Below, piece by piece: positions 34,554 through 43,878 of a stretch of 64,000 nt of DNA. The translations under genes were made by a program, and so were the position numbers. Numbering within the stretch: position 1 is the stretch's first letter; every line of letters starts with the position of its first letter. The notes under the pieces are model-generated. The model was not told the origin of the DNA and made no database searches. It saw nothing but the letters and a program-made list of their open reading frames with translations. Source of the DNA: Rhypophila decipiens (Eukaryota; Ascomycota; Sordariomycetes; Sordariales; Naviculisporaceae); contig MU858053.1 in the NCBI GenBank assembly GCA_033297075.1, positions 1-64,000 of the forward strand, written 5' to 3'.

Positions 34554-35633
34554 TCAAAACTCAAACTTCTGTCCAACAAGCTCCTCGCTCAGCTTCCACA
34601 GGTTCTCGGCAGAAACACTGTCCCTAGCCCAAGGGACATACTCCTCCGTCGCCGGATCCGCCACATGCGCATCCAACAAATACGCCCCGTTCTTCTCTGT
34701 TCATCATGTTATGTCAGCCCCTATCAAATCCCAAAGCAGCAAGAAGAGTGACTTACCTCCCAAACTAGCCTCAAAAGCCGCAAAAACATGCGTCGCAACC
34801 CCCTGATCATGACTCCTAAACTTCAACTCATCCCAAGCCGTCAAATTCCCCAAACCCCAACGATCAACCTCCGTCAAGGCAACCATATCCTCTTCCCAAT
34901 CTGCAATCGAACTATCCAGGTTCGTCGAAATCACCCCGGGGTGCACGCTATAAGCCTGCAGTCCCTTTCCCCCCAGCTTCTCCGCCAAAGATAGCGTATA
35001 CAGCATGTTCGCCGTCTTGGACTGTCCATATGCGCGCCACTTGTTGTAATACTTTGGTTTGCTTTCTTCTCCGTCTTTATCGGGGCGGTTGAAATGGATA
35101 TCGCCCCATCGGATCGGGCTAAACCTGTGGGCGTCGCTTGCTATGTTGACAACGCGTGGGGATTTGGATGCAAGAATCTTGGGCATGATTAGATTGGTGA
35201 ATAAAAAGTGGCCGAGGTGGTTTGTTGCAAACTGGGACTCGTAGCCGTCTTCTGTCAGGCGGAAGGGGGTGGCCATTATGCCGGCGTTGTTTACTACCAC
35301 GTCGATGAGCGGGACATCGGTCCATTCGTTCAGGACAACCTCGGCAGCTTTGCGGACTGCGGTGAGGGAGTCGAGCTTGAGTTGTAGTAGACGAGTTTGA
35401 ACGTCTGGGTTTTCGGAGTGGATCGCCTGGGCGGTTTGTTCCAGTTTGGCGGTGTCTCGTCCTGCTAGGATGAGGAGAGCAGGTGAGGCCTTGGCGATTG
35501 ACTTGACAAAGGCCTCCCCTAGACTTTTGGGGGAGGGCCCGGTGGTGAGGATGACTTTTCCTTTGATGTTTGCTGCGAGATCGGCTACCAGCTCGGTGGC
35601 TGTGGTTTCGGCTGTGAATCTGCGTGGTGCCAT
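34554..35633 (-). CDS. short-chain dehydrogenase/reductase (retinol dehydrogenase-like)
   Basis: Two exons: 35633-34757 and 34696-34554, with a 60-nt intron (GTAAGT...CAG) and 339 residues. Without the splice the frame would run into intron sequence; with it, the tail continues as a sensible 47 residues ending VGQKFEF. NADP-binding Rossmann start KVILTTGPSPKSLG (about 26-39) is a variant of the usual TGxxxGIG loop. NNAG lies at 115-118. The catalytic triad is S166 (NIASDAHRF), Y202 and K206 (YGQSK). Overall layout resembles fungal SDRs of the WW-domain-oxidoreductase/retinol-dehydrogenase type that reduce carbonyls of lipophilic substrates. The substrate is unknown. I use the ATG at 35633 (MAPRRFTAE), because the upstream in-frame extension encodes a poly-Pro run made by a GGT repeat and lies between the TATA box and this ATG. 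Confidence 0.9.
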
Positions 35634-35670
35634 GATTACGGGAATTCTTTGGTTGGCTATGTGGGACGGG

Positions 35671-35700
35671 ATGGATTGTGGTGGTGGTGGTGGTGGTGGT
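35671..35700. repeat. GGT/ACC trinucleotide microsatellite in the SDR 5' leader
   Basis: A run of about seven GGT units with slight interruptions lies between the SDR ATG and its TATA box. It would encode polyproline if translated on the minus strand. Confidence 0.6.
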
Positions 35701-35753
35701 TGGTCGAGAGTCCGAGAAAGTCGAATGGTTCCAAGTTCGGGCCCGCGACACCC

Positions 35754-35761
35754 TTTATATA
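35754..35761 (-). promoter_or_regulatory. candidate TATA box of the SDR gene
   Basis: TATATAAA on the minus strand, about 120 bp upstream of the chosen SDR start. This supports transcription starting downstream of 35754 and therefore the ATG at 35633 rather than the one at 35774. Confidence 0.5.
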
Positions 35762-36641
35762 AATCTGTCGTCACATATCAACCTTCCATTCTCGAGTTAG
35801 TCCTCGGTCTTGGCAAGGCGCCATCGCCATCGCCATCGAGAGTAGGTGGTTACACTCACAGTCTAAATGTGTTCATTAATCATGTTCAGTTTATGGTTCT
35901 GAATTAGTCAATGGATGCGGCATGTCAATGAACAAGACGCTGCGGCCCGGAGATAACATCCCAATGACACCGGCGCAGTCGCTTAGAAATCACCATCGGA
36001 TTCCTAACCATGCTATATCCGTAAAACCTGCAGGATCCATACATATTCACAGTTGGCAATTGTAAGAATAGCCGACAACATCCTACCAAATCCGACAGTC
36101 GACACCATTAACTCCTTATGTAAGAGGAATCAATCTCGATCTCGACATCCAATATCCAGCAATTCAGCCATTGCATCTCATCACAAGACTGACAAATGTC
36201 AACGGTACAGCTTTAAACACCTTGCATTTATGATGATATGGTCACGAGATGATGGACGGTGCATTTACTTGGGGCGGTTAATGAGTCTATTTTGGCCGGT
36301 GCTATCTAAGTATTCTCCCTATGCGCCGATGTTGTTGTCTAGCTATGATTTCGCAAAGATGATTCCCAGCCCAGCCCCATGAATGCCCTAACCAGAGAAT
36401 GCGTGAGAAAACATGAAAGAAATTGGCAGTAAAATGAGACGGGCTCGAAATGTGTGGTCGAAAGTTCGGGATCCAATGCGATAAATCGGGCATGTCGTTC
36501 CAAGGCGGTTATCCTGAAAAGTAGCCCCTGAGCATGTTAGACAAGGACAAGCCAATTAGACTGTGTTTAGTAGGTGGGCACACACTTATTGACTAGCCAT
36601 ACAGTCCCAAACACACCACCACGTCCCCTCTCCACGCTGAT
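35762..36641. other. intergenic, no gene seen
   Basis: Between the SDR promoter and the 3' end of the small Gly-rich gene. Short frames only. Confidence 0.45.
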
Positions 36642-36890
36642 TTACTTTTTTGATCCGCCGTGGTTGCCCCATCCACCGCCGGCAGCGCGGCCACCTTGCT
36701 GGGCCGCATTGCTGGTGCTATCATGGTGTCCGCCTCGAGTGCTCGAGGCTTCGGAGCCGGTGCCCCCAACGAAATTTCCCTGGGGAGGGTCGGGGACGAC
36801 CGGGGGCTTGGGTCTGCCGCCGCTGTTGGGGTTTTTACCGCTGGGGGGCATCGTGATAGTACTTGTGGTTGTTTTGCTCTGTTTGTTCAT
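36642..36890 (-). CDS. small Gly/Pro/Ser-rich protein (82 aa, or 69 aa from an inner ATG)
   Basis: A short open frame with strongly biased composition: a Thr-rich start, then MPPSGKNPNSGGRPKPP (inner ATG at 36851), and a Gly/Ser/His/Gln-rich tail ending GGWGNHGGSKK. The frame coincides with an island that is clearly more GC-rich than its flanks, and a TATAAAAGG lies on the same strand about 110 bp upstream, which together favour a real gene. No signal peptide, membrane segment or known domain is visible. Such tiny disordered proteins in fungi are often stress- or conidiation-associated, but that is only analogy. The opposite strand is also open because of the composition, so the strand choice rests mainly on the TATA box. 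Confidence 0.45.
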   Translation of the reverse strand: MNKQSKTTTSTITMPPSGKNPNSGGRPKPPVVPDPPQGNFVGGTGSEASSTRGGHHDSTSNAAQQGGRAAGGGWGNHGGSKK

Positions 36891-36998
36891 CAAAGATGTG
36901 TGGGAGGAGCTTGTGATGTTTGCGATTTTGTGGATATTGGCTTGTGGATGGTCGATGGAGTATTTCAGGGGGAAAGGAAAGAAACAGATCTCGAGGCG

Positions 36999-37007
36999 CC
37001 TTTTATA
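36999..37007 (-). promoter_or_regulatory. TATA box (TATAAAAGG) for the small Gly-rich gene
   Basis: The minus strand reads GTCTATAAAAGGCGCC, a near-ideal eukaryotic TATA box. It sits about 110 bp upstream of the ATG at 36890. A CCCCT stress-element-like motif lies between the TATA box and the gene. Confidence 0.55.
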
Positions 37008-39140
37008 GACAGGTCAAAGGGATGTATCATGGCGAAGATTCAGTAAGGATATGAGGTTCTGGATGCTTGGGCCCAGCTAGACAAGACGTTTATGCGTCAA
37101 TGGGGAACGGGGACAGTAGGGGTTTGCACCATTGTCATTCTAGAACATCGGACTGAAGCCTTTTTATTAGGGGTTTTCTTGAAAAGACAATTGCATTGTT
37201 CACAACAGCTGGCATGACGCCTCGGTGAGAAACTGATGTCTCTGTCCACTGTGATACTGGGTATGTGAGAGGATCTCGGAGGGTTGGGCAGGCGATATAT
37301 ATACATCAAAGCAGCTCCCGTTCAACTGGTAATGAGCCACGATACAAGGGCCAATGTAAGGAAGACTAGATGATGCAGCGAGGAGCCAGCTTTCCAGGAC
37401 CAACGTGTCCAATGCGTTGTTCACCGTAGCACTCATTATTCATCGTCTAATGATACACAGTGGTGGGCGTAACATGAAAGTTCCATTCCATGCGCCACTT
37501 TGGACCCGAGGACTCGGAACTGCTCGAGTGAAGGTACAAGCTATATCCGAAACGCTGATGGTCAGGTAATACATGAGGATGAAACTTTGTCGATCGGGAA
37601 AGAAAGGGATAAACGATGTCTTCCAGGTGAGAATGTGACAGTGTGTGCAGGGACATTGTCACGTCCCTTGGTTCGCGCCATCTGCAACACTCAGCCTTGC
37701 GAACTGACCCAGCAGCACTACGTGATGGTCGAAGTGATAGGAACGAGTATACAATTCTGACCGGTGATATCGAGTTGGGTGTCTGGGCACCCATGACAGG
37801 GCAAGATAGAATCAATGATGACGCTGGACGAGCTGTACAAAATGGTTGGCCGATTAAGTCCTGGCACATTCCGAGATCAGAGCTTACGATATATAAATAC
37901 ATCCAAGACTGAACCCAAGTTTATGATACACTACCAAGGTCTATAATCTGCCATTGAATTTGATTTCAATCTCAGCTAAATCATCGGAGCGATGTACCTG
38001 CTGGGCATGCACCTGTTGGTTGGCATTTTGCCTTGTAAAGCACCATGCATCTCAGGCATGCCTGGTAGCATATTAAAGGTCTGTTCATTGTGCTTCCTCA
38101 CGCCTTGTGCATGACTAAAAGACTAGTTGACTCAAGTATTTCCAGTTAGGTCCCACGTGGTACACTTGTCCCAGGGCGCAGATGCGTCGTTTCCGGGTCC
38201 AAATCCACAAGCAAAGGAACTTTATGGAGTTTTGATTTTTGAAGGACCTCCTTTTTCGTCAAGTTATAGATCACGCTTACTGGATTTTGATGCCTTTTTT
38301 TTGGTCGCTATGGTAACTTAGGTCAACCCTTGAATCAACATAAGGGGGGCCACCCCTGTTACACGAAAAAGGGGTCAGGGTTAGGGTTGGAGGGGCATCC
38401 CAAAGGCAAAGGTGAGTTTGGGAGTGAGTATAACGCCTCAGTCACGTTTCGAGAGCTCCTATACATACGATAGAGCATTCAGTTGAAGCGCTTGGTCTGG
38501 CACAAGAGAATTTCTCGTTCTCTTCCAAAATACGGCCGTCAGGGAAGCAGTCAGGGCCAACAACCAAGGGTCCAATAAGACTTGCAGCGACTTTCGGATT
38601 ACCCTTTTCGGGCGAACTGCGAAAGTTGTGCTTTTCGGTTCCTGGAAGGGAGGCGGGCTTTGAGATACTATTCGTTCTCGTGGGAATAAGCTGCAGTAGT
38701 GGCTGCAGATGGCATGCATCCAGGCGTTTTCGCGGGCATGAAAAGCACAGGTGGGCTTTTCCTCATCGAGGGGATGGGAGTCAGAAGAAGATTGGAGGTT
38801 TGTGGTGAAGCTTCTGTACTCGTGAAGCTTGAAGATTGAGACGCAGGCCTTGGATTCATGAGAATTCCGCCTTATTTCTGTCCTGTTGTCTGGGAACTTT
38901 GGGAAGGTAGCCATGTTCCTGCCTGCTAAATATTGAAAATGAAGACATTGCCCTTTTGTGGATTAATTTGCGTTGTTCATCCAAAGACACCGGTAGGACC
39001 AGACCCTTCCTCAATGCCGTGAATACCGTCGATGGTTATGAGATGCGCAAGTCCTGCCAAATTATCCATTGCACAAGCCTTAGTCTATTTCAAGCAGCTC
39101 GTCTTTCAGACTCAAAGACCACGTTATCCTCACGACAACA
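37008..39140. other. 2.1-kb intergenic region, no gene seen
   Basis: No supported gene. A 151-codon frame at 38459-38914 (-) has no domain or coding character. Two TTAGGG-like hexamers near 38376-38390 are too few to be telomeric. Confidence 0.4.
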
Positions 39141-40571
39141 ATGCCTTTGCCTGGGAAGCTAGAGGAGAAGTGGTTCTGTGTAAGTGCAGGGAAGGGAACA
39201 AGATGGTGTAGCTGCAACCTTCTCAGAACCCGATAAAGAGCTAACAGATTATGGACATGATAGTGCTCCTGCGGAGATGGCCCATGGTCTTTGTTTATCG
39301 ATGGTTGTCACAACGGTTTTATCTGTGATCATCGCCGCTGCGGACGCTGCCGGGTGGAAATCCACAGAGTGCTGAGAAGCGAGAGGGGTCCCAGCTTAAA
39401 TACATGGTCTGAGGATGCGGCTCTGCGAAATAACGTGCTCTCAGAGCCTCATCTCCAACATCCAATTTTTCCAGGCGAAACCAATGTGCATTTCGCCCTT
39501 CGGGGGCTTGCAGAGCCGCATGGATCCGGAGAGCCTCTTCCACCAGTGTCCTGGTCAGCAGAGCCGCATCCTGGTACTAGTACCACCACACCTGCTATTC
39601 CCTTTTACGAATCCCAAACATCGGACCGACTCGTCGACCAGGGACCACTCTATTCTGATTTCCCCGCCCCGTCATATCAGGCTCCGAAAACTTTCGCTTG
39701 GGACTTGTTCGACCCATACTCCACGACTTTTCCGGTCCCAACTGACCACGCTCTTGAATCGGTTTGGCCAACCAATCCTTTACCACCTCCATCAGAGCCA
39801 TGACTATCAACACTTGAACCGTCACAACCATCAAATTCCCCGGGTCTAGCACAAACCCCCAAGCCAACCCCCAAGCAAGGTCCAATCACACCAAAAAGTC
39901 CAAACCCCAAAAGTTCACAAGAACGCGGCCTCCTAGCCTGCCCCTTCTGGAAAAAAGACCCCCACCGCACATGGTCAGCCTCCCGGGGCGGCCAAGCATG
40001 CTGCACAGGGCATAAGCGAATCCGAGACGTAAAGCAGCACATCTACCGCCACCACACCCATCAAGCCACCCAAAAACCATCACGCAAAAGCAGAAAGGCC
40101 GAAACAGTCGAACGCCTCACCGAACACCAAATCCTCCAACTTCGACAGTATTCCAAGCGAAACTCGGGCGAGCAAGCACAGTGGTTTGTCATCTGGGATA
40201 TTTTATTTCCAGACTTGAAACTCTCGAGGCCGAAGTCTCCGTATGTCAAGGATTTGGAGGGGGAGTTGGACGATTATAGGGTTTCTTGTCTGGGCCGCCG
40301 GGATGTCAAGTCAGGCATGGTAATGCCACTCTCTCCTATCTCGCCTTGCCCTATACCGCTGGTGAAAGATTCTCCGGATGCTGATACCGCGGTGTGGGAA
40401 AGTGAGGCGCTGTTCAAGGTGGGTGATGATGATGGCTTCTTCGTACAGTATGGGGCGTTTGGATCTCGGTATGAGTATTTGGACACAAGATCCCATAGTA
40501 TGGCACTTGACGGACCTTGTCTCGATGAGGATACTACTGGCTTTTGGAATTCCTATTTAGGGCCTGTTTAG
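39141..40571 (+). CDS. zinc-ribbon / C2H2-type fungal protein with an internal in-frame TGA
   Basis: Exon 1 is 39141-39179 (13 codons, MPLPGKLEEKWFC), followed by an 84-nt intron with perfect GTAAGT donor, GCTAAC branch site and TAG acceptor. Exon 2 starts at 39264. The join creates W-F-C-C-S-C-G-D-G-P-W-S and then C...C-D-H-R-R-C-G-R-C, a Cys-rich N-terminal zinc-ribbon seen in many uncharacterised fungal proteins. A Pro/Ser/Thr-rich linker follows. At 39801-39803 the frame meets TGA, then CTA, and stays open for 255 more codons to TAG at 40569-40571. The downstream part carries the conserved fungal C2H2-like block LACPFWKKDP...RIRDVKQHIYRHH and the companion block QWFVIWDILFP...SPYV. The product is either a 192-residue protein with readthrough to 448 residues, a decayed gene, or an unrecognised intron. 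Function unknown; DNA or RNA binding is an inference from the zinc motifs. Confidence 0.7.
39801..39806 (+). promoter_or_regulatory. UGA-CUA stop context (candidate translational readthrough site)
   Basis: The stop codon TGA is immediately followed by CTA. UGA CUA is the established high-readthrough context in animals and fungi. The frame on both sides belongs to one recognisable gene. Confidence 0.45.
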
Positions 40572-41418
40572 TACAGCTAGCAGATCGACTTAGAGCAGTT
40601 TATTCAGGCCCGTAATATATAGGCACTAGTCCTCTTATATATAGGTACTAGTCTTCTTATATACAGGCACTACTCTTATTAGAATAAATACCTTAACTAG
40701 ACTAGGATAGAGGCCTTAACTACCTGGAATATATACCTTGACTAGACTAGAATAGAGGTTTTAACTAAATAGTCTAGACTAGAATAAATATCTTAACTTA
40801 CTAAGTTAGATTAAGTACTTTAACTAGCTAGAATAAGTATTTTAACTAGCTAGAATAAATACTTTAACTAGCTAAAATAAATACCTTAACTAGCTAGAAT
40901 AAATACCTTGAGAAATTGAATCTGTAGTATTGGACTGGTGCCTGTCTATAAGAGTAGTGGTGCCTGTATATTAGGCGCCTTTATTCACAGCGTGTTATGT
41001 CAGGCTAGCAAAGTATAATTGGCAACCCTTATTTAATTCGACATCACTTGTCGTGCCTGACTGCGTATTGTATCGAGATCTCACCTTTCGTTTGGGCATT
41101 TGTTCGACGAGACTGTCGAGACATCAAAGATCCATCCCGTCAGTGTGAGAAGCTTAGCCTAGATTAGGGTTGTGGGAATGAATTGGTAGATTCGTAGGGG
41201 TCTACCGAGCTATCTAAGTATACTAACGTGTGAAACAGGCTGGTGCACCCTCTGATGCCTGGAATTGGGGTTCCAAGTCCTAGATAGGTAGGTAAATAGT
41301 GGGATTCCCTGTGGCTGTCGGCACCATCCAGCGAACATCAGTGAAGACTTTCCTCACGGTGCAACAGTTCAAGGAGCGTCAGATCCCCAAAGACGCAGTA
41401 TAGAGGTCTTCCCGCTCT
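40572..41418. other. AT-rich spacer
   Basis: Convergent interval between the zinc protein (+) and the split Cys-rich gene (-). It contains the 22-bp tandem array listed separately and otherwise unremarkable sequence. Confidence 0.5.
40613..40915. repeat. degenerate 22-bp AT-rich tandem array, about 14 units
   Basis: The first three units (40613, 40635, 40657) follow the form ttatataggcactagtc, each 22 bp. The array then changes to units like ctagaataaatactttaactag. The last four start exactly 22 bp apart at 40828, 40850, 40872 and 40894. The CTAG at both unit ends makes CTAGCTAG palindromes at the junctions. Divergence between units is mainly C/T and G/A exchanges plus a few length changes in the middle. 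Confidence 0.8.
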
Positions 41419-43061
41419 TCAATCAGCTTCAGGGACGTCCTTCGCCCTATCGATATAAGGTCTCGTGTCAGATGCGTGAGGACGAAGCGCCCGCATCAAT
41501 GCTCGCATGCGGTATCTCGTCGAGCAATCCTTATCCGGGCACCAGACAACATGGCGCAGCTCCTCGTCAGCGCTGATACCCCATGATTCTGGATCTAGTT
41601 TATCAAGCCACGACATCACTGTCGGGGCGGTGGGCCGTGGGAAAGTGTTCTGGTAACTAAGAAAGACACTGCGTCCATACCGATTCCAGCTATACCGGCC
41701 AAGACACTGCGTACAATCCAGTACGTGCGATCTCAACATCATACATGAAGCATAAATATGAATTGTGTTCTTCATCTTTTTCTCGCTGTCTGTCTCCATA
41801 AGTGAAACGTACGAAGGCTCCACGGACCCGTCCTCTGAGCACTCTATTCGCATAAAGTCCCCTTGGCGAAAGGAGTGGCCCGATTTGACGGTGAGACATC
41901 GACAGCACCGATAGTCGAACTCACAGAACTTATCGCAGTCGTGGCATTGACCTAGGTATTCTGAAGTTTCCGAGACTGGCTCCTGATCGAAGCAGCCGCA
42001 CTGGTTTGGCTCGAAAGGGAGTAGCAGCTGTCCGTCATTGACAGCGACGTGGGGACACAGACTGTGTTTGAAAAGAGTTGGAGTCGTCTGAGAATTGAGG
42101 TGGTCTCTGATATCCTGCCTTCTGATCAGGAGATCGGGTTCATCTGGATCTAGGTCAAAGACTGGGCAGCTCCAGCTGATAATGATATTATGAATCCCAA
42201 ATCCTTTGGATATTAAAAGTTTAGGAACGGCCAAACTCTTAAATTAGTTTCTGGAGAGTGGTGAGACTGGTGTGTACAACTCCTCAACAGTCTTGACTGG
42301 CTGTCTTCGAAGATTCTCGGCGTGCGATGTATGTCCTCCCATGAGACTGCCTCATGTGAGCAGAGACGAATTCTGCCTTCCCTCCCAATGCATATCCGTA
42401 TATGTTCCGGCATACGTCGTTGTGTTGCCGAAAAGAGTATGAGAGCGTGTTCTTCTTTACATCCTGAACACCACACCCTACAAGAGAAACGGGATAGGAT
42501 TTCTTCAGCCCGTCCACTTTGCTGGTAGTCATGGCAGGAGTCGCACCACTTTCCTCTATCTCGAGCGAGGAGCTGTAGCAACGTGCGCCTTCCATTTATT
42601 CCAAGCGGATGCTCATGTACTGGCCAAACTGGTCTGATTAGTCTCTGCGCCCAACCAAGGATGCTATGAGGAAAACGAAGGGTCTTGGGGCCCTCCCATG
42701 GCACAAGTTCATTCGGATTCCCTCCACGTTGTCGATACTCGAAGTCGCGGATATCTCCGTCGCCGATGGCGGCCAAGAAGAGTTTGCATGCCCGGTGCAT
42801 GCAGTGTCTCGTGACGCGGTCGGCGTTTGTGACAATGAGAAAGATGAGTTCCGCAGAAAGTCGATAGAGTTGAGATTGCTTCCTGTTCTGTTGGTAGTTT
42901 TGGAACCATACTGGGACTTTTGTGTCCGGCGCGGTGGGATAAAGTATCTTGGGTGGTCGGATGGCATCCTCATGGATGGATAACTTCCGAAAGGACAGCA
43001 CTAGGTCCTCTTCCTGTAGGACCGGAGGGCGAGGAAGCACCGGAACCTGGGGAATCTCCAT
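41419..43061 (-). pseudogene. Cys/His-rich fungal F-box-like protein gene, split between two frames
   Basis: The upstream part (43061 to the stop at 42213, 282 codons) opens MEIPQVPVLPRPP. It has an F-box-like helix segment (LYRLSAELIFLIV...), a CDSCHDY/CSGCKEEH zinc-like region and the block ICIGREGRIRLCSHEAVSWEDI...CTHQSHH. The downstream part, open from 42243 to 41419 in another frame, continues as IISWSCPVFDLDPDEPDLLIRRQDIRDHL...CPHVAVNDGQLLLPFEP and more Cys pairs (CHDCDKF, CRCL, WCPDKDC). These blocks normally sit in one uncharacterised fungal protein, so the halves belong together. They overlap in different frames across only 28 nt (42216-42243). No GT-AG intron that keeps both frames and the conserved CTHQSH block is convincing. 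A one-base frameshift (mutation or sequencing error) is the simplest explanation. Confidence 0.65.
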
Positions 43062-43878
43062 GATGAGATTTCTTTTTATCTTGGGTAAAAGACTGGCTGA
43101 AAGAGTTGTTGGTTAGTAGTCTGAGACGGATTTCGTTTTCCTGGGCACCCATGGGACTTAAATACCTATCTTTTGCTACACTTTTTTCAACGAAAGTTAG
43201 TGTTTAAGTTTAAAAATAATTCTCCAGCTTTTGGCTTTATGGTGTTTTAAACTTTGGGTTCCCCACTGTTGTAGTTGGTATTTAGACTTCCGCCTTCAAA
43301 GTTTTGCGAGCCCACATGTTCTTCAACGGTAATTCTGTCACTCGGTAGAGTCATGCCTGAGGACACATACAGGGAATGTGGACATCAGAACCCGCTGCTG
43401 GAAGCCTTGTAAAAGCATGGCTTGGATAAGGTATAGTCTGCTGTTAAAGTATCATTCGTCTGGCTGCCTCTTACTCAAAGCTGAACCATCGCCTTGTCTG
43501 GATCCGGGTTGTAATAAGGTCAACTCGAACATGAAGTCGAAACAGACCAACACATTCCATTGTGGAGTGCTGTAATAAAATTTCGTATTAAAGCCTGGCA
43601 CAGTAACCGTACGACTACAGTAGTTTGCGGTGGCGTTTCTGAACAATATCAGATACATATTTCCTTTCACACTTGAGTACGGATACCGCACTGTTATTGT
43701 CTAAGAGGATTGATTGGCAGAGGATACTATCACATGAATAGGTGGATCGTAACAAACTTTATCTCATGAGAGATAACATACATGTAACGCCAGTGACCAG
43801 TCAAGAATCACCCAAAGATGAGAACATACTGTCTGCAAATTACATCCCGAAATGAAACCCCAACGTCATCATCATCCC
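43062..43878. other. intergenic, no gene seen
   Basis: Promoter side of the split gene and 3' flank of the hydrolase gene. AT-rich, short frames only. Confidence 0.45.

Noticed and set aside
35634..35774. Upstream start for the SDR gene
   Set aside because: The extension encodes polyproline from a GGT repeat and begins upstream of the TATA box at 35754-35761.
38371..38390. TTAGGG-like telomeric repeat
   Set aside because: Only about two hexamer-like units, inside unremarkable sequence; not an interstitial telomere.
38459..38914. 151-codon minus-strand open frame
   Set aside because: No signal peptide, domain or conserved block; likely chance.
39762..39875. Possible intron removing the TGA of the zinc-finger gene
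   Set aside because: The only donors before the stop are GTTTGG and GTCCCA, and the best acceptor (TCTAG at 39849) has the wrong phase. In-phase AAG acceptors exist at 39863 and 39875, so an intron is not excluded, but it is not the best reading.
42209..42284. Intron GTACAC...AAAG joining the two halves of the Cys-rich gene
   Set aside because: Length and phase fit, but the junction codon becomes TGA and the conserved CTHQSH block would be lost.
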